A DNA stretch of 64,000 nt from Microcebus murinus (taxonomy: Eukaryota > Chordata > Mammalia > Primates > Cheirogaleidae): the NCBI RefSeq assembly GCF_040939455.1, contig NC_134109.1:30397501-30461500 (forward strand), read 5' to 3'. Shown here piece by piece: positions 12,950 to 26,072 of this stretch; within the stretch, counting starts at the first letter, position 1; the number at the start of each line of letters is the position of its first letter. The notes beneath the pieces were generated by a model. The model saw only the letters and a program-made list of their open reading frames with translations. It was not told where the DNA came from and did no database searches. The translations under genes and the position numbers were made by a program.

Positions 12950-13670
12950 TCCCAGACTCTGGGAAACTACCCCTCATTCCAGACCCACAAGTAGAGTCTT
13001 CTGTATCTTCCAGCCTGGCTCATGATGGCAGAAGATTGTTTCCTGCACGTGTCAGAAAGACCAGCTCCCCTAGGTTCCTCTACGTGTTCCTGCCCTGTTC
13101 CGTCCTGAATACTCTCCTTTCAAAACCACATTCTATTGCCCAGCTCATACCTGAGTCAAAACCCACCCTACTGCCCACAGAATAATAGCTCGACCTAGAT
13201 TTATACCCTTCCACTGTCTTGCCTTAATGACCCTTCCAAGTTCCAACCCTGTATTTCATCCAACTGTTTCCTGTCCATTCTCTGTGATTTTCTCCCGGGC
13301 ATTTTCTCCTGCTCTGCTCTGCCAGGAATGCTGATTTCTTCTATATCAGTTCTGCATCATCCAAGATCGAATGCAAAATCCATCTTCTCCACAAAAATGG
13401 CCCTAATCTTCCCAGCTGGAAACAGTCTTTTCCTTTTGTTAATCTGCTGTGGCACTTTATCTGCACTTCTCTAGTAACACTTAACAATTTTCTACATTTT
13501 GACGTAGATAATTATATACATATTTTTCTTCCCTTTTGGACTATAAGGGCTCTGAGAGTAAGAGCATCTGATTTTTTTTTTTTCTTTTTGGTAGCCTTAC
13601 AGTGTCTAGCAAAATACCTTACAGTGTCTAGCTCACCGTCAGTCCTCGATATAAATTTATTGATCCATCA
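12950..13670 (+). repeat. L2 LINE fragment
   Basis: Long diverged match to the L2 3' region: 'atccaagatcgaatgcaaa', 'tggactataagggctctgag' and a terminal 'agtgtctagca' motif with a local duplication. No intact reading frame. Confidence 0.55.
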
Positions 13671-14829
13671 GCTGGCTGGATGGATGGACAGAAAGGAGAC
13701 TATGGTTATTGGGACCCTGGCTGGGCTTTTTCATCCAGGCAGGCGTGACAGGAGACAGGCCATGCTTTTCAGCAGAGCAGGCTGTCATAACCACAGAAGG
13801 GGAAGAGTAGCTCCAACCATAGCATGAGCCAGTGAACCATGCTGGTGGTAAAACCAGGCCATGCATGTTTACCATTTCTTATGTTTACCAGGCTGTATCA
13901 GTACAATGCTTTAAAACCTGAGTACCAGAAATACCAACTCAACTTCAAACTAGCTTCCATGGTAAAGAAATTTAATGGCTTGAATTCAGAGAATCAGAGG
14001 TAGGAGAGGGGCCAGGATTAGTGGATTCAGTGGCTCTTTTCAGCTCTCTGCTGTGCTGTCCCAGTGCTGACTTCATCCTGTGGAAAGTTCCCCAGGTTTG
14101 GAAAAGCTCCTCGGTGGGCTAATTGCCTGCCTTTTCACCTCCTACCAACTTCCCATGGCTCTGTCTTAAGGGTAAGGGAACATATTTTCCAGAGGTGCCT
14201 AGAAAACTCTTCTTTGTGACTCATTGGTCCAAATTGGCCCAGGCCTACCTACCCCAGACTCATTAACTGGCAGTGGGAATGGGGAGGAGTGTCAGGATGC
14301 TCAGGGCCCAGCCCAGAGCTGTGGTAGAACCCACAATGGAGAGCGACTACAAAATCCACTCCACAGCAGAGTTTTATGGCTGCCACTCCAATGGAGGCTT
14401 GGCTCTCATGACTTTATCATTTTGACAAGCAGTGAACAACAAGAAACACGTCATCCAGATGATCTCATTGCCAGAGATCTTACAATATATCTGCTGGCCT
14501 GAGAGTCCTTCAGTGCTTCTTGTACAAATCCACTGGTAGTCATTTGGGTCTGTTGAACACATGCTCTTTAGTGAGTGTTATTCTAGGCACTGTGCAATGT
14601 AAGAAAAATAAAATGAAACAACACAGTGGACTTTTTTTTTTTAAACAATAAAATGAACATTGAGGGAAGTAGTTCTCTTTGGAGGGCACTGTTAATTCTG
14701 CTCAATTATTTTCCAGAATATAGAAGCTACTTGAGTTCCTTCCTCTTTTCTTTGTCCTCTATTATTCACCTCCCCCTTTTCTTGTCACTATTTTTTCCCC
14801 TTTCTTTCTTCATTTCAGGAAGGCAATAT
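13671..14829. other. Unassigned stretch
   Basis: Overlapping short ORFs on both strands (60-92 codons) without recognisable domains. No repeat assigned. Confidence 0.4.
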
Positions 14830-15020
14830 GGCAGAGATTAAGAGTAAGAATCTGGAGTTAGACTTCTTGGCTAGGAATTCTCACTTTGAATTCTAGCTGT
14901 GACTTTCTAGCTATTACTTCGTTTCTCTAAGCTTCAATTTTTCACTGGTAAATTGTACCTGGTAATTATGCTTACCTCCTTGGGTTATTCTGGAATTAAA
15001 AAAAAATGATACACATTAAA
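14830..15020 (+). repeat. MIR SINE
   Basis: Sense MIR traces: 'aagaatctggagttagact', 'gaattctagctgtgactt' and 'cgtttctctaagcttcaat'. Diverged. Confidence 0.65.
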
Positions 15021-15970
15021 ATCAGTTAATAATGGTTAGCTGTTTAAATTTTCTTCTTCATTCATTCTCTTTTGTGTCACACTTTGTGTCCCATTCTTCC
15101 CTGCTAAATCCAAGAGTGAGAGACTGATAGGAAATAGGATTAGATTGCACAGAATCAACTTTCTAGTGAGAAATGGGTTGGAACTATTTCAGTTCCTTCT
15201 CTTTTTTCATTATAGTCAGAGTATTTAAAAAGTGCTATATGAATATAATTAAGGCAAAGATGGAAATGTACAAAGCCAGTTGAGAGGAACACATATGTGG
15301 TACATATGCAAGCGGAAGAATGAATGTTCTATTCCCTGTAAGAATCTCCCAGATGACAACTCCAGCTCCACATAGGCCTAGTTTGTTCAATCAGTTAGAG
15401 GACTTTCTGATGAGATCGAGGTCATGGCTTCAGTTTCAGAATGTGACAAGCCTACTTTATCTGTTTTATGGCTATAGTCTGATCTTTTGCACCTGGCCAG
15501 CTGTCTGTAAATGCATCCACTATTCAGAAGTTGATCATTTGGAGGAGACTGATGGAAGCAATACAAATATATCACCTTAGTAGGAAATAACACAGCAGCA
15601 GAAAGTACCTGCTATCATGGTGGTGGGTTTGTCATGTTATGTTTGTACATGAAGAAGGTATAGACATCATTGTGGACTTCATGGAAAACAAATAGGGTTG
15701 AAGCTATAGATTCCACAGCAATTGGCAGCCTATAAAAAAAGATTATTACTGTGTCCCTGGTTTTTAATGCCCCCAATTCTTCCTGGAGACCATTTGGAGA
15801 ATTACCACCTATCCGTCTACACTCGACTCAACTGCCAGAAGTGCCTCATGTGGGAAGACTTTCCTGACACCTCTTTCTCCTCTTCCCAACTTTGCTTTTC
15901 TCCATGCCCCAGCCCTCCTAGAGTTACATGCTCACTTTAAATGCTGTTGTTATGTCATATTGTGATGGCT
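15021..15970. other. Unassigned stretch
   Basis: No gene recognised. The ORF of 86 codons at 15,320-15,580 overlaps one on the other strand and appears to be chance. Confidence 0.4.
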
Positions 15971-16370
15971 ACCATCTAAGTCAGCTTGGGCTGCCATAAC
16001 ATAGACTGAGTGGCTTAAACAACAAAAATGTATTTTCTTATAGATCTGGAGGCCTGAAGTCCAAGATTAGGGTACCAGCAGAGTCAGGTTCTTATGAGGG
16101 CTCTGTCCCTGGTTTGTAGATGGCTGCCTTCTCTGTTTGTCCTCATATGGTAAAGAGAGACTGCAAGCTCTCCGGTATCTCTTCTTATAAAGGTACTAAT
16201 TCCAGCGTAAGGACCCCATCTTCACCACTTCATCTAAACTTCATTACCTCCCAAAGGCTCCATCTCTGATCATCAAATTGGAGGTTAGGGTTTCAGTGTA
16301 CGCATTTGGTGGTGGAGGGTGTGTGTGCGGGGGTGTGTGTGGGGCAACCATGATTCAGTACATAACAGTT
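15971..16370 (-). mobile_element. MLT1 LTR, antisense
   Basis: Reverse-complement MLT1: 'ggctgccataacatagactg', then 'aaacaacaaaaatgtatt', 'ggaggcctgaagtccaagat' and 'tgattcagtacataac'. Includes a short GT-rich patch near 16,320-16,345. Confidence 0.8.
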
Positions 16371-16669
16371 ACAATCCTTTTTTGCTGCAATGCAAGATTC
16401 TTGGATAGGAATGATATCCACGTAACATGGAAGTCACATTGATTCATATGGGATTTTCTCAGTAAGTTAATATTTTCAAGTGATCAGAGTAAGCTTTTCC
16501 ACATTTACAGAAAAAGCCTTAGCTATATGTGAAGGCCTTAAGAACAGGCTGAAATTGATAGTGCAAGTTCTGTTAAGCTATCTGGGGATGCTAAGAGTGT
16601 AGCAAGGAAGCTGTGAAGGTATTTCCCCCTGTAGGAATACATTGAACAAAGGGAAAGGGCTACATCATA

Positions 16670-17105
16670 GATTATTTTTAAAATTTTGATGAAATGGTCT
16701 AAAAGCTATTAAATTTTAAGTTTGGCCTGAAACTGCTTCTATACATATTTTAAGTTTGGGCTAAAGGTTTATCCATACATAGTGAACTGTAACCTAGCTT
16801 GTTGTGTAAACAGACTGGTAATTGAGTCTCAGCAACTCACTGCAGCCAAATTTCAGTGAACTACAGGCAGCCAACTATTCAAACCTGGTTCAAATAAGGT
16901 AAATTCCCAGCTATAAACAATTCAGCTTTTTCTGTTCCTCACTCGTATATGTCACGTTACTTTCTCTGTCCATAAATGTTATCTGACCACATGGCAGTCC
17001 TGGAGTCATTCTGAATCTGTTCTGGTTCTGCAGTCTGCCCAATTCGAGAATTGTTCTTTGCTCAATTAAACTCTGTTACATTTGTCTAAAGTTTTTCTTT
17101 TAACA
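16670..17105 (+). mobile_element. 5' LTR of a degraded endogenous retrovirus
   Basis: A U3-R-U5-like segment ends 'cttttaaca' at 17,105, with a polyadenylation-type 'attaaa' at about 17,066 ('caattaaactctgttac'). It abuts a primer-binding site two bases downstream, which fixes its 3' end. The 5' end is uncertain. It belongs to the provirus whose remnants continue to about 21.7 kb. Confidence 0.65.
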
Positions 17106-17107
17106 GA

Positions 17108-17125
17108 TGGTGTCAGAAGTGAGGT
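17108..17125 (+). other. Retroviral primer-binding site, tRNA-Leu-like
   Basis: The sequence tggtgtcagaagtgaggt matches the complement of a tRNA-Leu 3' end (TGGTGTCAGGAGTGGGAT) at 15 of 18 positions. It lies two bases after the LTR end, the expected spacing. The tRNA sequence is from memory. Confidence 0.6.
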
Positions 17126-17300
17126 TTGAAGTAGAGCTTCCAGTGACCTCCGGGAACATTGAGTGACCAAGTGAGGTATCTGCTGGGCCCGTTATATCCA
17201 TTGCTCTTCTGCAGCAGCTGGGGGTCCGGGGCAAGTTCTCTCTTGGATTCCAAAGCTACACTGATTTCTGTTTTGAAGTGAGTTTGTTTGAGCAAATTTT

Positions 17301-17636
<336 letters not shown>

Positions 17637-18168
17637 TGAGCAAATTTTTTTATCCAGACCAGGGTCACACGTCACAACAGAAACTAGACTGGGTCCAGCA
17701 TCAGATTAGATCCAATAATTAATTGGATTGCATCCAGGTAGAGGTCTCCATGGCTGACCGGGTCAGGCAGAAACTGGCAGTAAATGGGGGGGTCAGGCAG
17801 AAACTGGCAGTAAATGGGGATTACTACAGGGAGTACGAGCTCTAGCTTTTGGAAATTTGCAGGGATTTTGTGTTCTAGCCACTTTGTTTCTTTTTCTTAT
17901 ACTTTTTGGTAGGAAAAAAATCATTGTCTAACTTGATAGAGGGGCTCTCAGAGGCACAGCCAACCTTCTACACAAAAATGGGCTCTTTAATTTCTGAAGA
18001 ACTGAGTACTCCACCTTCTGGCTACACCTGCCTTTACAAGTACTGTGTAAGTATCAGGCTCTAGATGCAGCAGAAGCTTACAAAAATGGAGGAATATTGC
18101 TAAAAATAATTTAGAATTATGAGGAAAGTTTCAAATGAAGAGCACTGCACTTTAAGAAGTGCATTTTA

Positions 18169-18510
18169 TTTTATTTATTTATTTATTTTTTGAGACAGAG
18201 TCTCACTTTGTTGCCCAGGCTAGAGTGAGTGCCGTGGCGTCAGCCTGGCTCACAGCAACCTTACACTCCTGGGCTCAAGCAATCCTCCTGCCTCAGCCTC
18301 CCGAGTAGCTGGGACTACAGGCATGCACCACCATGCCAGGCTAATTTTTTTTTTTTCTATATTAGTTGGCCAATTAATTTCTTTCTATTTATAGTAGAGA
18401 CGGGGTCTCGCTCTTGCTCAGGCTGGTCTCGAACTCCTGACCTCGAGCAATCCGCCCGCCTCGGCCTCCCAGAGAGCTAGGATTACAGGCTTGAGCCACC
18501 GCGCCCGGCC
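18169..18510 (-). mobile_element. Alu SINE, lemur type, in ERV
   Basis: Antisense full-length copy whose tail has become (TTTA)n. The TSD aagaagtgcatttta lies at 18,154-18,168 and 18,511-18,525. Confidence 0.95.
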
Positions 18511-18909
18511 AAGAAGTGCATTTTAAAATGAGGGCTCCTGAATTAGGCTCACTCAGGGATGCCCAATGATGTGCAGAAGCATCTAAGAAGATTTCAAAAT
18601 TTTTATTGCTTCTTTTAAAGGACTCTTAACAAAAGACAAATAAAAATCTTAACTGACTAATCGATAAGGGAAATTGAATCTACTAACATTTTGGCTTAGT
18701 CACTATCCCACCCCAAGGCAAAGAGAAAGCTGGATTAAGAGTTTACAAATGGTAGGCCCTCAAGTAAAGCAGGCTTGCTTCTTTTTCAGAGCTGTTCATG
18801 CTGATCCAAGCCTAGAGAATGCTTGCTTTGTCGTGTTCATTAATGGTGTCCGCCCTGAACTCAGTCATTTAGCCAAGAAACAGAAGCTAAGTTAAAAAGA
18901 TCACCTATT

Positions 18910-19250
<341 letters not shown>

Positions 19251-20027
19251 AAGATCACCTATTGAAATAAAATACACCCATCTGGCTGTTAGCTGGCTAT
19301 TTTGTGAAAGACATTCACATCTATAAAGGAAACCTCCATCTGTAAGGGTGTCTGCCTCTGTGCACCAGGAAGAGAAGGAGATGAATTGCTGGAAACTCTT
19401 ACAATGGAAAAGGCTTTGGTTAAAAAGTCTTAACAAGACTTACCTTTGAGGTGACTTTCCTGGCCATCCTGCCTTAACTGGGTCTTTTCCTATACCCTCC
19501 TTTCTTGGTTTGGGCAAATGATAGTATTCAGGCCTGAGGAAGTAAATGTTTTGGGGGAAAGACGAATGGGCCCTTAGAACAATGGGCAATGGTTTGTGAC
19601 AAGGTCTATCTGGCTGTGATGAAGTCTCTTCTCCTGTGATAAAAGTTAATCTTCCCTGGTTGCTGGACCTCCCTGGGGAGAGCACTGATAGCAGTTGAAC
19701 GCCTTTGGAAAATCTGTCTTTAGACAAACAAGGAGAATTCAAAAAGCCTGGCTCTGCTATCTTTTGGTAGCAATAATATACCAAAGTGACATATTTTGGG
19801 GTGATATTTCCTGAACTTCTTCAATAGTTAGCTTTGTTTAATGAGCAATTCAAGCTCAAAAAGTACAGAGAGTAAAGGTTTTTGTTTTTAAAAATCTTTT
19901 ATTTATCACTTTGGCTAAATGAATGACTAATATTTTACAGTGACCTGTGATCCTATTTAGATCAAGTGTTTTAAACCTTTAACATATTTGACAGGCTTCC
20001 CAAAATCAAATCTTAAAAATTAAGTCT

Positions 20028-20208
20028 TCATGCCTGTAATCTCAGCACTTTGGGAGGTCGGGGCAGGAGGATCACTTAGGCCAAGAGTTCAAGATCAACC
20101 TGGGCAACATAGGGAAACCCCATCTCTACAAAAAGTAAAAAAAAAAAAAAAAAATAGCCTGGGTGACACAGTGAGACCCACTGTCTCTAAAAAAAAATTA
20201 AAATAAAA
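20028..20208 (+). mobile_element. Rearranged Alu-related SINE
   Basis: The left-arm sequence 'tcatgcctgtaatctcagca' runs to an internal poly(A), then a short right-arm end 'agcctgggtgacacagtgag' and a second A-rich tail. Most of the second monomer is deleted. Lies inside the ERV. Confidence 0.8.
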
Positions 20209-21254
20209 ACAAATGAACATGAGAAAGTCTTTCTGACCTCAAACTAACTTTGGAATGTTCCAAATAGCCCCCAAAGCATCCAAAGGAGGATAATAAAGAG
20301 GAATATTTGATATATTAAATTACATGGGAAATATTGACAAATAAGAAATGATGCTTAACCTCTTTTTTTGAATTATACTTTAATGAATATGTTATTAATA
20401 TGTGTTCCAAAATTGTATGACAGTCTTAAAATTCTGATATGTTTTGGTATATGTTATCAGTCACAGTTATGGTTATGTTGAATTATTATAAGCCACAGAA
20501 ATAACTAAATTTTCTTGCCAATTGTATCTTTAACTATGACCATTTTTAGTCTTCTTGTCCACAGTTAACTACTTAATTCTGAAGCTTTTCCTGAAGTTTC
20601 TTTATAAGCAATTATAATCTTAAAGTGTTGTGTCTTCAAGGAGGTTCATGGAAAGGATGGAAAGGGTTCTGATAAGTGCAGGTTTCTGCTAACCTTAATG
20701 TCATACCATTGGACTGGGTAAGAATTCCCAGAGCTCTAATGAAGAGACTGACTAACTATAAAACTGCTAACCCAAGCAGGACAAGAATTAATTAAATACA
20801 AAGGAAATAGTTTGGCAGATTTTCACACTAAGTCAGCCAATACTGAAATTGTTAAGATATGCAATTTGAATGATCTCCATGATCCAAGTCAAATTACCTA
20901 TGATAACTCACATAATAAATAGTATATGCACATGGACTGGAGAAATAAAATTGGTATTTAAAAGGATATAAATCCAATGTTAGGCATGGACTCATGGAGA
21001 GCCTGGGCAGCTGCCTAGTCCTTCCTGAGTTCTTAAAACATCCACTATTAAAAGCTCTGCACTCCATGACTCATCATGGAGGAGAAAAAAATGATCCAAA
21101 TAATGAAAAATATGTATTGGTACAGTGACTGTTCTAAAATGTTTTGTTTGTCAAACCCATAATCATCCTGGGAAGACAATCAAAACTTCAGCTTCACATT
21201 TCTGCTACCTGATGGGCCTTTTGAACATTTAGAGTAGGATTTTATTCAATTGCC

Positions 21255-21387
21255 TTTTTTTTTCTTTAAATAGAGATGGCTGATCTCGAACTCCTGACCT
21301 CAAGGGATGTCATCTACCCCCCACCACCACCACCACTTCAGCCTCCCAGAGTGCTAGGATTACCAGCATGAGCCACCATGTTGGACC
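21255..21387 (-). mobile_element. Truncated Alu in ERV pol
   Basis: Antisense Alu of about 130 bp with a (CCA)n patch inside. The TSD tcaattgcc lies at 21,246-21,254 and 21,388-21,396. It cuts the integrase-coding remnant. Confidence 0.8.
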
Positions 21388-21680
21388 TCAATTGCCATTT
21401 TTGACACATGTTTTCTGGTTGTATAGAAGCTGGTCTGGCAGCAACCTCCATCCATCAGCACTTACCTCAACTCCACCGTTAGTTCTGGGTCAAGTTGAAA
21501 AGCAGACTGCAGTTTGCACAGCTGGCCAGCAGACTTACGTAAAGACTGGACTATTTAGAGGCATTGGTTCTGGCCAGAAGTTACAGTATTTCTTAACAGC
21601 ATCCTAACTGATATTAGAAAAGGCTAAAGACAATTGGCATCATGAAACTTGCCTCGGGTTATTGAATTATAATTTTTATC

Positions 21681-22074
21681 TGCATCAGTTTTCACTTGAT
21701 CTGAGAGAAGGCCAGGCCCCACCCAATGTGAGGAAGGGGGCTCTTCCTTTCTCCCTTGGGAAGGTCTGGTGAGTAGCCCTCCAGGCGAGATCTGTGACGT
21801 GCATGGAACATGAGCTCTGTGTCATGGTCTGGTGTGTCACTTCCCTTTTACAGCACTGCTGTGGCCACATGTAAAGATCACCTTGCTCATTTGAGGATAG
21901 TGCAGGCACCTGAAGCCCTGTGCCCCATAAGTCAGGCGACTAAAATGACGTGGCCCTATAATTGGCTTACGGCTCTCTTCTTTCTTGATTGTTATTTGTT
22001 TAAATTGTTGCCCTCCTTGCCAATTTCTCCTCCATCTCCCGAGGTGAGAAGTACGTATCCACAAAAAAATTAAA
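21681..22074. other. Unassigned, possibly ERV 3' part
   Basis: Overlapping ORFs of 74-87 codons on both strands. None resembles a protein I can name. It could be a decayed env or 3' LTR segment, but shows no match to the 5' LTR by eye. Confidence 0.3.
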
Positions 22075-22570
22075 TGGCAAGTACTATACTAAAAGCTTTA
22101 CACTTTCATTCTTTTTAATCATCACAAAAGCCCTAAAGTTAGATACTATCATTACTCCCATTTTATTTATTTTCTTCAATATGATGTTTTGAATACTGTT
22201 TCTGATATTTTGTATACTAGCTGTATACAGCCATATTTTGTGGACTAGCCGAATTGAACTGATTAACACATATATTACTTTACATGCTTATCATTTTTTT
22301 TTTGTGGTGAGAACACTTAAAATCTATTCCCAGTGATTTTCTAGATGACAATGCATTGTTATTAACTATAGTCACCGTATTGTACAATAGAACTTTTTCC
22401 TCCTATCCCAATGAAATGTTGTGTCCTCTGACCAGCTCCCATTTAGTGGATAACAAAGTAGAAGCGTATTCAATTACATGAACTTGCCCCAAACCATGTA
22501 GCCAGTAAAGGCATGGAGCCGACACTCAAGTTCCGATCTGTCTTGCTCCATTAACGCACTATCCTCTGCT
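22075..22570 (-). repeat. MIR SINE split by L1 fragment
   Basis: Left piece 'tactatactaaaagctttac' with 'aatcatcacaaaagccct'; right piece 'gaacttgccccaaaccatgt'. The two antisense MIR halves flank the L1 fragment at 22,165-22,440. Confidence 0.65.
22165..22440 (-). repeat. L1 3' UTR fragment, antisense
   Basis: Carries 'tgtggtgagaacacttaaaa' followed by 'ttattaactatagtcaccgt' and 'ttgtacaatagaac', the reverse complement of the L1M-type 3' UTR. Inserted in a MIR. A sister fragment is at 52,530-53,230. Confidence 0.75.
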
Positions 22571-22784
22571 GCCTTGTGAAACATGAGATGGATTTTGAAC
22601 ATCTGCCTCCCAAATTTGCGGAGATCAAATCTGGGTGGACACTGAGGCAAACACACGGGCAGTTCAGTTGCTTCCTTTGTCTGACATTATGGGTGAGCCT
22701 GCTGAGGTTTATTGTTTTAAGCCATATTGACCTAAGGCTTGGTGGCAGTGTCACCCAAAAGTGTATTACACAGCCTGTCTTTTT

Positions 22785-23191
22785 TATTTTTTATTTTTTT
22801 TGAGATGCTGGCTAGAGTGCCGTGGTGTCAGCCTGGCTCACAGCAACCTCAAACTCCTAAGCTCAAGCGATCCTCCTGCCTCAGCCTCCCGAGTAGCTGG
22901 GACTACAGGCATGTGCCACCATGCCCGGCTAATTTTTTCTATATATTTTTAGAAATATATATTAATATATTAAATATATATCTAAAAATAAAATATCTAA
23001 AATATATATTTAGAAATATATATTTCTATATATTTTTAAATATATATTTCTATATATTTTTTCTATATATTTTCTATATATTTTGTCCAATTAATTTCTT
23101 CCCATTTTTAGTAGAGACAGGGTCTCGCTCTTGTTCAGGCTGGTTTCGAACTCCTGACCTTGAGCGATCCTCCCACCTCGGCCTCCCAGAG
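22785..23191 (-). mobile_element. 5'-truncated Alu with AT expansion
   Basis: The antisense Alu stops inside the left-arm 'cggcctcccagag' (5' truncation). The TSD acacagcctgtctttt lies at about 22,768-22,783 and 23,192-23,207. The normally short AT-rich linker has grown to roughly 150 bp at 22,936-23,086. Confidence 0.9.
22936..23086. repeat. AT-rich palindromic expansion inside Alu
   Basis: Units such as 'tatatttctatatatttt' and their inverted forms ('aaaatatatatttagaaata') recur in both orientations, so the tract can fold into hairpins. It arose from the Alu linker. Confidence 0.85.
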
Positions 23192-23285
23192 ACACAGCCT
23201 GTCTTTTGGGTACTATTTTTGTACATTTTGGCATGCAAATACCATGAAAACAGGTCCATTCTATGCAGTTTAAAAAATACTTGGT

Positions 23286-23642
23286 GTATTAGTTTGCTAG
23301 AGGTTGTCATACCAAAGTACCACAGACCGGATGGCCTAAACAACAGACATTTATTGTCTCACAATTCTGGACTCTGGAAGTCCAAGATCAAGGCGTTGGC
23401 AGGGTTGCTTTCTTCTGCAGCCTCTCTCCGTGGTTGCAGGTGGCCCTCTTCTCCCTGTTCTTAACATGGGCTTTCTCTCTGCCCTAATGTCGTCTTCTCA
23501 TAAGGACACCAGTCATACCAGATTAGGTCCCACCCCAATCACCTCTTTTTAACTTAATTACCTCTTTATCTCCAAATACAGTCACATTCTGAAGTATTGG
23601 GGATTAGAACTGGGGGCCTGGTGATACTATTCAGCTTACAGC
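23286..23642 (-). mobile_element. MLT1 LTR, antisense
   Basis: Reverse-complement solo LTR from 'tattagtttgctagaggttg' through 'ctctggaagtccaagatcaa' to 'tattcagcttacagca'. Confidence 0.85.
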
Positions 23643-24006
23643 ACTTGGATCAGCAAGGTAGCCCTTGGAAATAATCCTGGAGATAGAAGAGGTATCTTCC
23701 ATTTCTAACACAAAATTAGTAATCACATGTGTTTTACACCTGATTTCTCATAATAGTTATTCAAAATCATTATACCAATTTTTCATCCTTTTAGAAAATA
23801 AATATATTCACATTGAATACAAGGTTTTTAGGAATTGTGATTTACAATGTGCAAGAACCCAAGCCAAAGACTGGAGTCACAAAGAATAAGAAGCAATGTG
23901 CCCAGAGAGTTACATTGCCTACAAAGTGAATTTCTTATCTTAAAATAATTTCATTATTACTTCTAACTACAAAAGTAACATCAGCTTGTAAAAATGAAAA
24001 ATTTTG
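23643..24006. other. Unassigned stretch
   Basis: One 74-codon ORF without recognisable content. Nothing else seen. Confidence 0.4.
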
Positions 24007-24301
24007 GCCAGGCCCAGTGGCTCATGCCTGTAATCCTAGCACTATGGGAGGCCGAGGTGGAAGGATAGCTTGAGGCCAGGAGTTTGAGACTAGCCTGAGC
24101 AAGATCGAGACTCCGTCTCTACTAAAAAATAGGAAAATTAGCCAGGCATGATGGACATGCACATGTAGTCCCACCTACTTGGGAGGCTGAGGCAGGAGGA
24201 TTATTTGAGCCCAGGAGTTTGAGGTTTCAGTAGACATGATTATGCCACTGCATTCTAGCTGGGGCAACAAGGCTAGACTCTGTTTCGAAAAAGAAAAAGA
24301 C
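24007..24301 (+). mobile_element. Old Alu SINE
   Basis: Sense dimeric Alu 'ggccaggcccagtggctcat' to 'agactctgtttcg', diverged and without the lemur linker. Confidence 0.88.
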
Positions 24302-24903
24302 AAAGTTTATAAATTTATAACGACAGGTGAAATCTCCAGAAGTCTCACTCCTTATAGATAACCTCTAGAGCAGTGGTTTTTTTTACCAGGAACATTTTTT
24401 TTTTTTAAAGAAGTTATGCTAATCTAAAATGTAAAGCAGATAAAAACAAAGCCCTACCCTTCTCGGTTCTCTCTTGGAATTCACCTCCCCTCTACCGACC
24501 AGGGAAATTTATGAATCCAAACCTTGTATTATATATGCCATGTTCTTTTCTTTTCCTAATTTTTAGATAGTTAATAGTATTGCTTTATTTTTTTATGACT
24601 GGATTCCTCTATATCTTAGTCAAGTCAGTCATATCCTTTAAGTAAAGGCAGCCCTATGCAATTTGGGATTATGGTGTCTATTATAGAAGCAAGAATGAGG
24701 GATATGGTCTTATCAGACTCCCAGTCTCCCTTGGCGCTAGATTTTCTGATACTGGGTGATGCGGTGAATTTCAAAAAAATCCAGAAAAGTCCAACCTCTT
24801 TTTTTTTCTTTAAAATATTAAATTGTGATAAAAAAAAACATATACAATTGACTATCTTTGTCATTATTTTTTTTAGGACAGTACTCAATGATCTGATCTA
24901 ATC
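24302..24903. other. Unassigned stretch with weak L1 trace
   Basis: Around 24,815-24,900 the sequence weakly resembles antisense L1 3' UTR. Two overlapping ORFs of 81-87 codons on opposite strands are not recognisable. Confidence 0.35.
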
Positions 24904-25267
24904 TTTTTTTTTTTTTTTTTTTTTGAGACAGTGTCTCACTCTGTTGCCCAGGCTAGAGTGCTGTGGTGTCATCATAGCTCACAGCAACCTCAAAAACCTG
25001 GGCTCAAGTGATCCTTCTGCCTCAGCCTCCCAAGTAGCTTGGACTACAGGTATGTGTCACCACGCCCACCTAATTTTTTCTACATGTTTTTAGTTGTAAA
25101 CTGATCCCTCTGTGTAGTTAATATAACTACAGTTTTAGTTGTTCATCTAAGTTCTTTCTATTTTTAGTAGAGACAGAGTCTGGCTCTTGCTTAGGCTGGT
25201 CTTGAACTCCTGAGCTCAAGGGATCCTCCTGCCTCGGCCGAATACAGGCATGAGCCACCACACTCAG
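24904..25267 (-). mobile_element. Old Alu SINE with insertion, antisense
   Basis: Antisense Alu from poly(T) to 'gccaccacactcagtcc'. Extra sequence of about 60 bp ('actgatccctctgtgtagtt' and neighbours) sits between the two arms near 25,095-25,155. Part of the left arm is deleted. Confidence 0.8.
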
Positions 25268-25530
25268 TCCCTACAAGAAGGATTTTGATCTGTTTTGTTG
25301 ACAGTATTATCCCCAATGCCTAGCACAATGACTAACACATAGGTGGCTCTTAATTAATATTTGTTGAAAGAATAGCTGCACACATTTGTGTGCTTAATCA
25401 ATCAATGAATCTGATTACTCTCTTAGAATGTGAGTTCCATGAGACCAGAGACCAAGCCTTTTTTATAGAGCTGAGCACAGGGCCTAATAGGTAGTAGATA
25501 CTCAGTAAGCATTTTTATAAATAAATAATT
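25268..25530 (+). repeat. L2 LINE 3' ends (two fragments)
   Basis: Two successive L2-like 3' termini: 'atgcctagcacaatgact...ttgttgaa' (25,300-25,370) and 'gtgagttccatgagaccag...actcagtaagc' (25,420-25,520). Confidence 0.65.
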
Positions 25531-25648
25531 GAAAATGTCAATAATGCCAGTATTGACAGGAGGAATTTATTGGAGGGAACATGGTAATGCAGATGTCTTT
25601 GCAGCTATGAGGCTGCCTAAGCAGTTCCCAAATTAACCTTAGAGTAAT

Positions 25649-26072
25649 ACGGTAATACAGTTTGGATGTTCCTCCTCTCCAAATTTCATGTTGAAATCCG
25701 ATCTCCAGTGTTGGAGGTGGAGCCCAGTGGGAAGTGTTTGGGTCAGGGGGGTGGATCCTCATGACTAGCTTGGTGCTCTCCCAAGGCAATGAGTGAGCTC
25801 TTGCTCTATGTTCGTTCACTCAGGAGCTGGTTATTTAAAGAGTGTGGCACATCCCCCTCTCTCTTGCTCCTTCTCTGCCATCTGACATTCCTGCTCCCCA
25901 TTCACCTTCTGCCTTGATTGGAAGCTTCCTGAAGCCCTCACCAGAAGCAGATGCTGGCACCATGTTTCTTGTACAGTCTGCAGAACCGTGAGCCAAATAA
26001 ATCTTCTTTCTTTCTAAGTTACCCAGCCTTAGGTATTATTTCCTTTATAGCAGTGCAAAACTGACTAAAACA
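25649..26072 (+). mobile_element. MST/THE1-type LTR (ERVL-MaLR)
   Basis: Solo LTR from 'acggtaatacagtttggatg', with 'ccgtgagccaaataaatctt' carrying AATAAA, ending 'caaaactgactaaaaca'. Confidence 0.85.

Noticed and set aside
22739..23464. 241-codon + strand ORF
   Set aside because: It runs through an antisense Alu, its AT expansion and an MLT1 LTR. Typical Alu-translation artefact.
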